From Zoogloeaceae bacterium (GTDB lineage: Bacteria; Pseudomonadota; Gammaproteobacteria; Burkholderiales; Rhodocyclaceae): DNA of 64,000 nt. The DNA lies in assembly GCA_024235595.1 (NCBI GenBank), contig JACKMC010000014.1:1-64000 (forward strand). The letters run 5' to 3'. How positions within the stretch are numbered: position 1 is the stretch's first letter; each line of letters starts with the position of its first letter. Made by a program: the position numbers and the translations under genes. A model generated the notes under the pieces. The model made no database searches. It worked only from the letters and a program-made list of their open reading frames with translations, and was not told the DNA's origin. Below are positions 1 through 8,583 of the stretch, one piece after another.

Positions 1-645
1 CGCGCCACCCGCCGCACCCTGCTGCGGGTGCTCGAGACGGTGCTGCGCCTGGCCCACCCGCTGGTCCCCTTCATCACCGAAGAGCTGTGGCAGACCGTTG
101 CCCCGCTGGCCGGCCGCAAGGATACCGACAGCCTGATGCTGGCGCGCTACCCGGCTGCCGACATGAGCCGCATCGACGAAGCCAGCGAAGCCAGGGTCGC
201 CGAACTCAAGGCGATGACCTACGCCTGCCGCAACCTGCGAGGCGAGATGAACATCTCCCCGGCCCAGCGTCTTCCGCTGATCGCCGCAGGCGATGCGGCG
301 ACGCTCGAGGCCTATGCCCCCTACCTGGCCGGGCTCGCCAAGCTCTCCGAGGTAAGCGTGGTCGCAGATATCAGCGCCGACGAGATGGCGCCGGTCTCGG
401 TGGTGGGTTCGACGCGCTTGATGCTCAAGGTGGAGATCGACATCGCCGCCGAGCGCGAGCGTCTCGGCAAGGAGATCGCACGGCTCGAAGGCGAGATCAC
501 CAAGGCGCAGGCCAAGCTTGCCAACGAGAGCTTCGTGGCCCGCGCTCCGGAGGCGGTGGTCAATCAGGAGAAGGCGCGCCTTGCCGGATTCTCCGCCACG
601 CTCGAGAAGCTGCAGCCGCAGCTTGAGCGACTCGCCGGCCGCTGA
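1..645 (+). CDS. valS: Valyl-tRNA synthetase, C-terminal part (partial)
   Basis: This is the 3' end of valS; the reading frame is open from base 1 and the catalytic domain lies outside the window. The protein charges tRNA-Val in the cytoplasm. The visible part starts in the anticodon-binding domain, with the typical HPLVPFITEELWQ stretch. It ends in the Val-specific C-terminal coiled-coil tRNA-binding arm, a charged helix rich in Glu, Lys and Arg that includes ERERLGKEIARLEGEI. Both parts are as expected for bacterial ValRS, and the stop is at 643-645. No start can be given. Identification is secure from the signature motifs and domain order. Confidence 0.95.
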   Translation, partial: RATRRTLLRVLETVLRLAHPLVPFITEELWQTVAPLAGRKDTDSLMLARYPAADMSRIDEASEARVAELKAMTYACRNLRGEMNISPAQRLPLIAAGDAATLEAYAPYLAGLAKLSEVSVVADISADEMAPVSVVGSTRLMLKVEIDIAAERERLGKEIARLEGEITKAQAKLANESFVARAPEAVVNQEKARLAGFSATLEKLQPQLERLAGR

Positions 646-723
646 ACGCCGGACAGCAGGGCGCGAGGAACCCCCTTGCGCCCGGGCGGGTCGCACCATC
701 GAGTCGACTATGGAGATTGCACC

Positions 724-1086
724 ATGCCCATTCCCTGGGTTGCGGCCGCCAAGGCCATTCCCTGGACGGAAGTCATCGCCGCTGCACCGGGCCTCGCCCG
801 CAGCGCCCGCGGGCTGTGGAACAAGGTCAGGAACGAGGCGCCCGAGATCCCGGGCGACGATGGCGTCGAAGCGCCGCCACCGCTCGACGTGCGGGTCGCC
901 ACGCTCGAACACGCACTCGCGGAGCTGGGCCGCGAGGCACAGGCGCGATCGGAACTCATTGCCCAGCTTGCCGAGCAGAACGAGCAGCTGGTCACCGCCC
1001 TCGACACCACCCGCCGCCAGCTACGCCTGGCCCTGGCGCTCGCGGCAATTGCCGTGCTCGGGGTGCTGGTCCTGTTCGTGCGCTAG
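724..1086 (+). CDS. Small membrane-anchored coiled-coil protein of unknown function
   Basis: A 120-residue protein I do not recognise. The start at 724 is preceded by a GGAG ribosome site about 8 bases upstream; an in-frame GTG/TTG extension to 676 has no such site. The middle (about residues 55-98) is a charged heptad-like helix (VATLEHALAELGREAQARS...). The C-terminus (about 99-120) is one hydrophobic segment ending FVR, so a tail-anchored inner-membrane protein with a cytoplasmic coiled coil is likely. It follows valS by 78 bases and may be co-transcribed with it. No catalytic motif is visible. Confidence 0.7.
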   Translation: MPIPWVAAAKAIPWTEVIAAAPGLARSARGLWNKVRNEAPEIPGDDGVEAPPPLDVRVATLEHALAELGREAQARSELIAQLAEQNEQLVTALDTTRRQLRLALALAAIAVLGVLVLFVR

Positions 1087-1209
1087 TACGCGCTCCTGCC
1101 ATGGCATGGCGGCGGGTCCCGCGGCAGCATGACATTGCGCCTTCGGGCGGACACATCGGCCGGGACTCGCCGCAGCCCGGCCGCCAATGCCCTCCCCTTG
1201 AGCAACGCG

Positions 1210-2712
1210 CTAGGGTCCGGTCGCCTTCGCCGCCGGCCTGCTTGGCAGCCGGGCAAGCGCATCGCGCACGCGCGCCACTGCCCCGCTCCAGTCACCGGGT
1301 GAGCTCTGCCTGAAAAGCCGCACCGCCCCGGGGTACCAGGGGGAATCCTCGCGCTCGCGCAACCAGCGCCAGTCGGTGTTCTCATCGGGCAGCATCACCC
1401 AGCAAGGCTTGTCGAGTGCGCCGGCCAGATGCGCGATCGCGGTATCGACGCAGATCACCAGGTCGAGCCCCGCGATGATCGCCGCACAGTCGGCGAAGTC
1501 CGCGATCTGCGAGCCGAGATCCACGATCGGGCGGCTCGTTGCGAAGCGCTTCACCTCCTCCTCCCCCTGTCCTTTTTGCAGGCTCACGAAGCGCACCCCC
1601 GCCACCGCCCACAGTGGCGCGAGCGTGGCGAGCGAGGGCAGCGAGCGGTGTGAATCGTTGGCATGGGCGCTCGAGCCCTTCCACACCAGCCCTACCCGCA
1701 GGCCAGCGGTCGGCAAGCGGGCGGCCCAGCGGCTGATCTCGTCACCCTGCGCGGCGAGATAGGGCAAGCGGGCCGGGATGGAGGCGATATCGGTCGCGAA
1801 CAGACCGGGCAGGTCAAGCGGCAACGCCCAGAAGTCGGGGCGGGAGAAGGTGGTGTCGGTACCGAATGGGATCACCCTGTCAACGCCGGCGAGGCTTTCC
1901 ATGAGCCGACAAAGCGGCGGCGCACAGACGAGCTCGATGCTGCTCGCCCCCGCCTCGCGCAGCCGCGACACATAGCGGCAGAACTGGATCTGGTCGCCAA
2001 AGCCCTGCTCGAACCACAGCAGGAAGCGCTTGCCAGCCAGCGATTCGCCCTGCCAGCGGGCGAACGGCAGGCGCGGCAAGGACACCGCCGCATGCCCCCG
2101 GCGGGGCTCGGTGCGACGCCGACAATGCAGCCACCCCTCGTCAAAGCGCCCCTGGGCGAGCAACAGCGTACCGAGATTGAATGCTGCCTCATGATGTCCC
2201 GGGTCGATCGCGAGAACCCGTCGAAAATGGTGTTCGGCCTCGGCGAAGCGCTTGCGTCGCAGGCATAGCAGCGCGAAGTTCAGATGTGCATCGGCGGGGA
2301 CCGGATCGGTGGCGAGCACCTCGCGATAGAGCGCGTCGGCTTCGTCGAAACGCGCCTGTCCGAAACACAGGCCGGCCAGCGCACCGACGGCGCGCAGGTG
2401 GCGCGGTTCCGCGGCAAGTACGCTGCGCAGCATGGGTTCAGCCTCTGCGAACCGCTCCGCACGGGCGAGCGCGATGGCAAAGTTGTAGCGATCGTCCTCG
2501 GTGGCACCGGCCGAACGGGCGACACCGCCGAGGTATTCGAGCGCGAGCTCCAGCGACGCCAGCGCCAGCGCGCTCAGACCGGCCACCCGGAGCAGCGACG
2601 CCGAGCCCGCAAAACCCGGTGCCGACTCCGCCTGCTGCAAGGCCGCCTGGAAGCATCCGGCCCGGTAATGGGCGCGGGCGGCCTGCAGCGCGGCATCATG
2701 GTTTACCGGCAT
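1210..2712 (-). CDS. TPR protein with C-terminal glycosyltransferase-like domain
   Basis: A 500-residue protein. The N-terminal half (about residues 5-215) consists of tetratricopeptide repeats, for example AEHHFRRVLAIDPGHHEAAFNLGTLLL. The C-terminal half (about 225-480) resembles the GT9/heptosyltransferase-like fold found behind TPRs in many proteobacteria: FLLWFEQGFGDQIQFCRYV, then GLRVGLVWKGSSAHANDSHRS and IAGLDLVICVDTAIAHLAGAL. The last stretch is the usual nucleotide-sugar-site motif with D-T-A-x-A-H-L-A-G. Family members are thought to glycosylate proteins or surface polymers; substrate and donor are unknown. It is convergent with the small membrane protein gene and divergent from the cyclotransferase-like gene. 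Confidence 0.8.
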   Translation of the reverse strand: MPVNHDAALQAARAHYRAGCFQAALQQAESAPGFAGSASLLRVAGLSALALASLELALEYLGGVARSAGATEDDRYNFAIALARAERFAEAEPMLRSVLAAEPRHLRAVGALAGLCFGQARFDEADALYREVLATDPVPADAHLNFALLCLRRKRFAEAEHHFRRVLAIDPGHHEAAFNLGTLLLAQGRFDEGWLHCRRRTEPRRGHAAVSLPRLPFARWQGESLAGKRFLLWFEQGFGDQIQFCRYVSRLREAGASSIELVCAPPLCRLMESLAGVDRVIPFGTDTTFSRPDFWALPLDLPGLFATDIASIPARLPYLAAQGDEISRWAARLPTAGLRVGLVWKGSSAHANDSHRSLPSLATLAPLWAVAGVRFVSLQKGQGEEEVKRFATSRPIVDLGSQIADFADCAAIIAGLDLVICVDTAIAHLAGALDKPCWVMLPDENTDWRWLREREDSPWYPGAVRLFRQSSPGDWSGAVARVRDALARLPSRPAAKATGP

Positions 2713-2791
2713 TCATCGCCTCGCCGGCAGCACTTGTGCCGCGCACCGGGGCCGGCTATGCTGCATCGCAAAATCATTCGTCCTCCAGTCC

Positions 2792-3229
2792 ATGAGTGCC
2801 CATTGCTTCACCTACGGTTCGCTGATGTGCGAAGAGATCATGTCGATGGTGTGCGGTCGCCCACTCCAGAGCGAGCCCGCCGTGCTTGCCGGACACCGTC
2901 GCCACCCGGTCCGCGGCGAGGACTATCCCGGCATGATCGCGCATCGCGGCGGCCAAGTGCCGGGTCAACTGTATCGCAGCCTCGACGCCCGTGCCTTCGC
3001 GCGACTCGATGCCTTCGAAGGCGCACAATACCAGCGGGTTGAGCGTGAGGTGAAACTTGCCGACGGCAGCACGGTGCACGCCTGGACCTACCTCTTTCGG
3101 CCCGCCTTGCGCCATCTGCTGCTGCCCGGAGAATGGGATTTCGAGGCATTCCTCAGGCACGGGCGGGCACGCTTCATCGCACGCTATGCGGGCTTCGGGC
3201 AGATCGTCGGGGACGGGCGCACGGGCTGA
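2792..3229 (+). CDS. Gamma-glutamylcyclotransferase (AIG2-like) family protein
   Basis: A 145-residue protein that opens with the family signature YGSLM (residues 8-12) and has an acidic residue in the expected later position (DAFEGAQYQRVE). This beta-barrel fold includes gamma-glutamylcyclotransferases and gamma-glutamylamine cyclotransferases, which release 5-oxoproline from gamma-glutamyl compounds. The exact substrate cannot be read from the sequence. It is divergent from the TPR gene and ends directly against the stop of the convergent HD-GYP gene, with no room for a separate terminator. Confidence 0.8.
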   Translation: MSAHCFTYGSLMCEEIMSMVCGRPLQSEPAVLAGHRRHPVRGEDYPGMIAHRGGQVPGQLYRSLDARAFARLDAFEGAQYQRVEREVKLADGSTVHAWTYLFRPALRHLLLPGEWDFEAFLRHGRARFIARYAGFGQIVGDGRTG

Positions 3230-4327
3230 TCAGCACGGCGCTGCGTCGGGAAGATCCTGGTAGGTCTCGCGGATCTTCTCGATACGGTCGATCGAGCGCA
3301 CGAAGAGGTCCACCAACTGCGGGTCGAACTGGCGACCGGCTTCGGAGACCAGGTAGTCGATGGCGTTCTGCACCGACCAGGGATCCTTGTAGTGACGCCT
3401 CGAGGTGAGCACGTCGAAGACGTCGCAGATTGCGGTGACCCTCGCCTCGAGCGGTATCTCCTCGCCGCGCAGCCCCATGGGATAGCCACTCCCATCCCAG
3501 CGCTCATGGTGGTGCGCGGCGATCATCGCCGCCAGCGACAACATCTGCGACTCGTTCTCGCCGAGCAGCTGCCCGCCGGCGCTGGTGTGGACCTTCACCT
3601 GCTCGAATTCCGACGCGGAAAGGCTGCCGGGTTTCAGCAGCACTTCTTCGGGGACGGCGATCTTGCCGACATCGTGCAGCGGCGCGGCCCGCTCGATCAG
3701 CTCGCAGGCATCGGGCGTCAAGCCCAGCGCCTCGCCGATTACCCGCACATACTTGCCGATCCGCAGGATATGCATGCCGGTGCCACAATCGCGCACCTCG
3801 CAGATCGTCGCGAGCTTGCGCACGAAGGTCTCGGAGGCGCGAACCAGCTCGAGGGTGCGCGCGCCGACCCTGTCCTCGACCGCGGCATCGAAGCTGCGCC
3901 GCTGGCTGGCGCAGCGATGCAGCCGCAGCAGGTTTCGCACCCTCACGGAGAGTTCCACCTGCCGCAGCGGCAGCCGCACGAAATCGTCCGCACCGAGCTC
4001 GAGCGCTTCGCTGCAGATCTCCACCGCGTCGCCTTCGGTCAGCACCATCACCAGCGGCGCCTCGCCGGCCAGAGTGTCGGCGCGAAGCGTTCTCAATAGC
4101 GACAGGCCTGCCTCGGGTCGGGCTTTGTCGATGGCGAGCATTAGCAGCGCAAACGGGCCACCGCGCTTGAGCTCGGGGATCGCCCGCCCGGCCTGCTCGA
4201 TCAGCGCGACCTGCTGCAAGCCCTCGTCGGCGAGCATTTCCGCAAGCAAATGCAGCCCAGCCCGTCCGTCGTCGCACAACAGGACCCGGCTGTCCTGCAG
4301 TTCCTTTTCGATTGTCATGCTATCCAT
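3230..4327 (-). CDS. Response regulator with HD-GYP phosphodiesterase domain
   Basis: A 365-residue protein. Residues 12-135 form a receiver domain with the acidic pair (LLCDD) and a phospho-acceptor Asp in LAIDKARP; the usual Lys-Pro near the end is replaced by Leu-Pro. Residues 165-355 form an HD-GYP domain with HDVGK and HHERWDGSGYP, the motif set of active cyclic-di-GMP phosphodiesterases. The likely role is phosphorylation-controlled breakdown of c-di-GMP. No partner kinase is adjacent. A second ATG three codons in gives an alternative start. The missing Lys may alter phospho-signalling. Confidence 0.88.
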   Translation of the reverse strand: MDSMTIEKELQDSRVLLCDDGRAGLHLLAEMLADEGLQQVALIEQAGRAIPELKRGGPFALLMLAIDKARPEAGLSLLRTLRADTLAGEAPLVMVLTEGDAVEICSEALELGADDFVRLPLRQVELSVRVRNLLRLHRCASQRRSFDAAVEDRVGARTLELVRASETFVRKLATICEVRDCGTGMHILRIGKYVRVIGEALGLTPDACELIERAAPLHDVGKIAVPEEVLLKPGSLSASEFEQVKVHTSAGGQLLGENESQMLSLAAMIAAHHHERWDGSGYPMGLRGEEIPLEARVTAICDVFDVLTSRRHYKDPWSVQNAIDYLVSEAGRQFDPQLVDLFVRSIDRIEKIRETYQDLPDAAPC

Positions 4328-4628
4328 CCCGAAACTGGCGCCTCATCCGGCACGCCTTTCACGCTGGTTGCGCACACCGCCAATTCATCCACTTCTGTTG
4401 ATCTGTTACGGTTTGGCCCGACGATTCTTGAGGCAGCCGCGCCCTCCTCTTTTCAAGCTGGGAACCGCAGCCAGTCGCGACGAGGCGCAGCCTGCATGCG
4501 GCAACGAGGACGGGCAGCCGAGCGAATGTGATTTTCGGGAGCTGGCCTATTCGGCGCTTCAGCGATAGATTGTCGCGCGGCCAGGTGAAAGGGACCGTGG
4601 CCACTGACTTGTGGAGGGAAGTGTCGCA
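4328..4628. other. Intergenic region between divergent genes, with one copy of a dispersed repeat
   Basis: About 300 bases separate the start of the HD-GYP gene from that of the STAS-like gene. It holds one copy of a 32-base repeat (4477-4508) that recurs at 8347-8378. Promoters for both genes should lie here, but I see no box I would defend. Confidence 0.6.
4477..4508. repeat. Dispersed 32-bp repeat, copy 1
   Basis: Matches 8347-8378 at 29 of 32 positions, with an identical core AGCCTGCATGCGGCAACGAG. Both copies lie between genes. The core contains the short palindrome GCATGC. Confidence 0.6.
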
Positions 4629-4997
4629 ATGGCTCTTGCGCTAACGTTCAACGACGCGGATGGATACCTCCTTGCGCGTCTGGAAGGCGAGTGGACCCCA
4701 TCCGCCCTGAGCGAACGGATTCGATGTATCGCCTCCACCGCACAAGAGCGCGGGTATGAGCGGGTTCTCGTCGACATTCGCGAGATGTCGGCTCCGGCGA
4801 GAGGCTTCTACCGCTATATCGCAGGCGAGGATGTTGCGAAGTACTTCGGCACAAGCGTCAGCGTCGCTGCAGTCTATCGTGCAGAGCTCATCGACAAGTT
4901 CGTGGAGAACGTCGCGGTCAACCGTGGCGCGCGCTTTATCGTCGTTCCGAGCTTCGAAGAAGCGCTGGACTGGCTCGAGCCCGGAAACCGCGCTTGA
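4629..4997 (+). CDS. STAS/SpoIIAA-like protein
   Basis: A 122-residue cytoplasmic protein. The start at 4629 follows a strong GGAGGGA site at 4612-4618; a GTG at 4611 would overlap that site. The order of strands and helices (short N-terminal strands, then YERVLVDIREM, then a Tyr-rich helix, then GARFIVVPSFEEALDWL) resembles the SpoIIAA-like/STAS fold of bacterial lipid- or nucleotide-binding regulators. No clear phosphorylatable Ser of the anti-sigma antagonist type is visible. Function is unknown. The nearby HD-GYP regulator is divergent, so a shared pathway is only possible. Confidence 0.65.
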   Translation: MALALTFNDADGYLLARLEGEWTPSALSERIRCIASTAQERGYERVLVDIREMSAPARGFYRYIAGEDVAKYFGTSVSVAAVYRAELIDKFVENVAVNRGARFIVVPSFEEALDWLEPGNRA

Positions 4998-5104
4998 CCG
5001 CTTGGGCAGGTGCGCGACCATCTGAAACCCTGGCGTCGTTGGCGCCGAAGGCGATCGCCCATTGGATGCAGACGATACGCTCCCACGCACATCTGGCGGT
5101 GCAG

Positions 5105-6040
5105 CTAGCGCCCGCTTTCGTAAACCATGATCGCCGCCGCAAGGTCCTCGAGCGCGGTTCCGACCGACTTGAACACCGTCCGTTCCGACGGTGACTGCCT
5201 GCCCGGAGCGCTGCCCCGGCAAAGCTCGTAGAGCGTCGCTTTCACCTGCCCGGCGGCGAATATACCGCGCGAGATCGGCCCCAGCAGCTCGCCGCTCTTC
5301 TGCAGGGCTTCGGTGGTATCCACGAAGATGCTCGAAGCTGCGAAGCATTCGTCGTCCGCTTCGCGCATCGCGGGAGTGAAGCTGCCGATGAGATCGAGAT
5401 GGCTGCCAGGCTGCAGCCAGCGCCCTTGCACCACCGGTTCGGTCGCCAGCGTCGCGCAGCTGACGACGTCGGCGCGCTTGGCCGCAGCTTCGAGATCGTT
5501 GGCCGCCGCGGCGTCGATTCCCTTCCCACGCAGTGCTCTGGCGAGTGATGCAGCCTGCGCCGCCGAGCGGGCCCACACCAGCACCTGCTCGATCGGCAGC
5601 ACCGCGCGATAGGCATCCGCCAGCAGGCTCGCCACCTGCCCGGCCCCCACGATCAGCAGACAACGCGCGTCCGCTCGTGCCAGTCGCTTCGCGGCCAGGG
5701 CCGAGGCGGCTGCGGTGCGGCGGTTGGTGATCTGGTTGCCGTCGATGAGCGCCAGCGGCTGCCCGCGAACGGCGTCATAGAGGATGTAGGTCGAATGCAG
5801 GCCAGGCAATCCGTGCGCGGCGTTGCCCGGTGCAATGTTCACCGTCTTGACGCCGAAATAGCGCCCAGCCTGCCATGCCGGCATGATCAGCGACGTCATG
5901 CCGCCGCCGTCGGGAGCGGGAATCACATGGACATGTCGCGGGGGCACCTCACAGCCGCATTCGAACATCGCGCCGAGCGCAGCAATGAGGCGATCGAAGG
6001 GCAGCGCCGCAAGCGTAGCGCCTGAATCGAAGTGTTCCAT
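5105..6040 (-). CDS. Ornithine cyclodeaminase / mu-crystallin family protein
   Basis: A 311-residue NAD(P)-binding protein. Central residues (about 120-215) form the Rossmann fold with GAGQVASLLADA. The N-terminal part has the family pattern (GGMTSLIMPAW, then YFGVKTVNIAPGN with the conserved Lys). The family includes ornithine cyclodeaminase, L-alanine dehydrogenase and delta-1-pyrroline-2-carboxylate reductase; without an adjacent catabolic gene I cannot choose between them. It is a single gene, separate from the bufferin operon 72 bases away. Confidence 0.85.
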   Translation of the reverse strand: MEHFDSGATLAALPFDRLIAALGAMFECGCEVPPRHVHVIPAPDGGGMTSLIMPAWQAGRYFGVKTVNIAPGNAAHGLPGLHSTYILYDAVRGQPLALIDGNQITNRRTAAASALAAKRLARADARCLLIVGAGQVASLLADAYRAVLPIEQVLVWARSAAQAASLARALRGKGIDAAAANDLEAAAKRADVVSCATLATEPVVQGRWLQPGSHLDLIGSFTPAMREADDECFAASSIFVDTTEALQKSGELLGPISRGIFAAGQVKATLYELCRGSAPGRQSPSERTVFKSVGTALEDLAAAIMVYESGR

Positions 6041-6112
6041 GTCTTGGGATGATCCTGGATAGGAAGGAAGGATGTGGCGACAGCATACCGGGCTGCATCC
6101 TGGGTGCCATCC

Positions 6113-6871
6113 CTACCGTTCGGCTGCAAGCAGCTCGTCCGCCACCCATTGCTGAAGATAACGCATCACGGTGATCGCGGCCTTGTCCTCGTCACCTTCG
6201 GCAAGCACACGCCCGCACAGCTGGGCGAAGCTCTCCCCCGCCTCGATCGCCCGTAGCAGCGCCGCTTCCAGGGGCAGCACGCTGCGCCACATCGGAGTGA
6301 GATCCTTGCGCCAGATGAGGATGGTGTTGTCCAGCCGCTCGGGTGGGGCTACCGGGTGGTTGGGATCGTCGGCTTCGGAGAGTTCGCGCCATACGGGGGC
6401 GACGGACCACTCGAGGTCGATCAGGGCGAAACCGGGCTGAAGCCGGAAGCAAAGCCGCGGCCAATCCTCGGGCGTTGTGCGGGCGAGTCGCTCGAAGCCC
6501 AGCGGCACCCGGTCGGCAGCATCAAATGCGAGGCAGATGCGCCATTCCATGCGCGCGAGGTCTGCCAGCGCAGGGTGCGGCAGGGCATCGATGCGTCCGG
6601 CGACGAAATCGGGCAGGCAATCACCGAACCAGCGGATCGAGCGCTTCTGCGACGGATGGGCATGCATGTAGTCGTCGGCGAGCGCGCCGAAGGCTGCATC
6701 GCCGAGCACGCGATGGAGCACGGGGTAGTTGGTGCGCAGCGCCTCGTGCAGGCGCGCACGCCATGCGCCGCGATAGACCTCGAGGCCCTGGGTATTGCCG
6801 GCCAGCCCGGGTGGCGGGCCACCGGCTGTAATGGCGGCCTGCATGCGCCGCTGAAGATCGGCGAGGCTCAT
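6113..6871 (-). CDS. bufC: BufC/HvfC family protein (DUF2063), bufferin maturation partner
   Basis: A 252-residue protein with the N-terminal domain of the DUF2063 family (about residues 3-95: LADLQRRMQAAI, then LEVYRGAWRARLHEALRTNYPVLHRVLGDAAFGALADDYM). In known bufferin systems this protein partners the MNIO enzyme BufB and helps recognise the precursor BufA. Its start overlaps the stop of bufB by four bases (6868-6871), so translation is coupled. It is the last gene of the bufABC operon. The Trp-rich C-terminal part is typical of the longer members. Confidence 0.88.
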   Translation of the reverse strand: MSLADLQRRMQAAITAGGPPPGLAGNTQGLEVYRGAWRARLHEALRTNYPVLHRVLGDAAFGALADDYMHAHPSQKRSIRWFGDCLPDFVAGRIDALPHPALADLARMEWRICLAFDAADRVPLGFERLARTTPEDWPRLCFRLQPGFALIDLEWSVAPVWRELSEADDPNHPVAPPERLDNTILIWRKDLTPMWRSVLPLEAALLRAIEAGESFAQLCGRVLAEGDEDKAAITVMRYLQQWVADELLAAER

Positions 6872-7707
6872 GCAGCAGCGCTCTCCGGCAGCGCCGACCT
6901 TGCCACCAGGCGAACCTGTTCGAGTTCGGCGATGAGTTCGGCAAGCGGCGGGATCCGGTCGTCGCGCTCGATCATCGTCGGCACCGGACCGAAGCGTTCG
7001 AGCGCATAGGAATAGAGCGCGTAGACCTCGCTGCGGATGGGATGGTCATGAGTGTCGATGAGCAGCTCGCCGTGGTCCTCGTGCCCTGCAAGATGAATCT
7101 GCACCACCCGGTCGGCGGGCATCGCGTCCACGAAGCGGAGCGCATCGAAACCGTGATTGACGCTGCTGACGAAGACGTTGTTCACATCGAACAGCAACTG
7201 GCAGCCGCTGCGACGGGCCAGTTCGGCGATGAACTCCCATTCAGGCATCTCGTCCTCCGCGTAGCTCACGTAGCTGGAGACGTTCTCGAGCACCAGCGCG
7301 CGCCCGAGCACCTCCTGCGCCTGGTCGATGCGCGGCAGCAGATGGCGCAGCATGGCCTCGGTGTAGGGCACGGGCAGAAGGTCGTGGAGGTTGGCGCGAT
7401 CCACGCCGGTCCAGCACAGGTGATCGGAGATCCAACCCGGTTCGATGCGCTCGGCGAGCGCCCGCAGATCGCGCAGGTAGCCGAGATCCAGCGCATCGAC
7501 GCTGCCGATCGACATCGCCACGCCGTGCATCACCATGGGATAGTCCGCACGGATGCGGTCGAGAAAATGCAGCGGCTTGCCGCCGGGTACAAGGTAGTTG
7601 TCCGAGAGGATTTCGAGCCAATCCACCGGCTGCGCCGGACCGTCGGCGAAATCGCGGTAATGGTCGACGCGCAGGCCGAGGCCGAAGCCTTGAATGGACG
7701 TGGTCAT
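6868..7707 (-). CDS. bufB: BufB: MNIO (DUF692) family iron oxidase
   Basis: A 279-residue TIM-barrel protein of the multinuclear non-heme iron oxidative family. Visible metal-site signatures include GLGLRVDHY near the start, HGVAMSIGS, ISDHLCW, LVLENVSSY, LLFDVNNVFVS and IHLAGHEDH. These supply the His, Glu and Asp ligands known for MbnB-type enzymes. MNIO proteins modify Cys residues of peptides; BufB turns BufA cysteines into thiooxazole-type heterocycles that bind copper. I start at 7707 (MTTSIQG); in-frame ATGs at 7731 and 7734 would add 8-9 residues, and no ribosome site decides. It lies between bufA and bufC. Confidence 0.9.
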   Translation of the reverse strand: MTTSIQGFGLGLRVDHYRDFADGPAQPVDWLEILSDNYLVPGGKPLHFLDRIRADYPMVMHGVAMSIGSVDALDLGYLRDLRALAERIEPGWISDHLCWTGVDRANLHDLLPVPYTEAMLRHLLPRIDQAQEVLGRALVLENVSSYVSYAEDEMPEWEFIAELARRSGCQLLFDVNNVFVSSVNHGFDALRFVDAMPADRVVQIHLAGHEDHGELLIDTHDHPIRSEVYALYSYALERFGPVPTMIERDDRIPPLAELIAELEQVRLVARSALPESAAA

Positions 7708-7761
7708 GTTGGCAATCGGTCCGGGCGGCATCAAGCAGGTGCCGCCCGGGTACCCGCCGAC

Positions 7762-8040
7762 TTACTTGCCCTTCATCATCACATGGCCACCGGCGGCTTC
7801 GCACTCTTCCTTGGAGGCCTTGGGTTCCCAGCCCTGTCCTTTGCAGGCGTTCATGCCGCTGCAATCGTTCTTCGCAGTCTTGCACGAGCCATGGCCCTTG
7901 CAGCTGTTGCTGCCGAAACACTGGACCTCTTCGGCTGCATTCGCGACCGCCGGGACCATCACGGCGCCAGCGGCGAACATCGCGGCGACGGTAGCGGCGA
8001 TGGCGGCGCCGCTCTTGAGTGTGGTGTTGGTGGCTTTCAT
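7762..8040 (-). CDS. bufA: BufA-type bufferin precursor (Cys-rich periplasmic metallophore)
   Basis: A 92-residue exported protein. Start 8040 has a good AGGAGA site, so the longer frame to 8094 is not used. Residues 1-35 form a signal peptide ending near ANAAEE. The mature part has six Cys in short-spaced blocks (CFGSNSCKGHGSCKTAKNDC, then SGMNACKGQGW, then KEECEAAGG) with a CKGQG repeat feel. This fits the BufA2 subgroup of bufferins, which are modified by BufB/BufC and sequester copper in the periplasm. It is the first gene of the operon. The A2 subgroup is my judgement from Cys spacing. Confidence 0.87.
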   Translation of the reverse strand: MKATNTTLKSGAAIAATVAAMFAAGAVMVPAVANAAEEVQCFGSNSCKGHGSCKTAKNDCSGMNACKGQGWEPKASKEECEAAGGHVMMKGK

Positions 8041-8100
8041 GGGTGTCTCCTGTCTGGAATCGGGGGTGGCGGCCGGCGTTTCCGACGCGCCCACAGATTA

Positions 8101-8128
8101 GGACACGGGCAGGCAGGCTTTTCTTACA
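8101..8128 (-). promoter_or_regulatory. Candidate ECF-type promoter of the bufferin operon
   Basis: Read on the minus strand, TGTAAGAAAAGCC (8128-8116) is followed about 15 bases later by CGTGTCC (8107-8101). This resembles the GTAA(-35)/CGT(-10) pattern of ECF sigma factors that control many bufferin operons. Initiation near 8094 would leave a leader of about 54 bases. The sigma factor is not adjacent; the ECF gene at 31041 is one candidate. Confidence 0.4.
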
Positions 8129-8346
8129 TGCTCGTGCAAATAACGCGCTGCGACTCGCCGGCCAGGCTCTCGGCGCATCGCCGTGGATATCGATTCTCAC
8201 ACCTCCTTGCCCGCACGCCTGCGCGCGCCACGTGGCTGCTTCGTCCGTCCTGGCATTTTCGGTGCATGCGAGCTGGAAGTAGAATCATCCTCGAAACCGC
8301 AGTTGAACGCGCGCGAGTGTGCGGCTGGCGGGCTGTCCGGCAAGGC

Positions 8347-8378
8347 GCGACACGGCGTAGCCTGCATGCGGCAACGAG
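8347..8378. repeat. Dispersed 32-bp repeat, copy 2
   Basis: Partner of 4477-4508, with three mismatches. Same orientation, intergenic, with the same GCATGC-containing core. Confidence 0.6.
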
Positions 8379-8583
8379 CGGCAACACAGCCAGGCGGCCT
8401 CGCAGATGTGCGCAGCCGCGTAACGCACTCACCCAATGGGTGGTCGTCGAAGCCAAGGAACTCCAGGGTTTCAGATGGATAAGCGGATGCACGAGCGGTC
8501 AACTGCGGTTTCTGGGATCATCAGGTATCGTCCGTGAGCGCACCTTGCAGCGAAACACACAGCATCTATTCAAAGGAGGGCCC

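Larger units (their letters stand above)
8041..8583. other. Intergenic region upstream of bufA and the halohydrin dehalogenase-like gene
   Basis: About 540 bases between divergent genes. It contains the leader and a candidate ECF promoter of bufA (8101-8128), the second copy of the dispersed repeat (8347-8378), and the ribosome site of the downstream gene (AAAGGAGGG, 8573-8581). I see no supported coding sequence here, although a frame open from 7042 runs across it. Confidence 0.6.

Noticed and set aside
7042..8583. Long upstream extension of the frame that contains the halohydrin dehalogenase-like gene
   Set aside because: It runs antisense to bufB and bufA and lacks protein-like features. 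The strong ribosome site at 8573-8581 sets the start at 8584.
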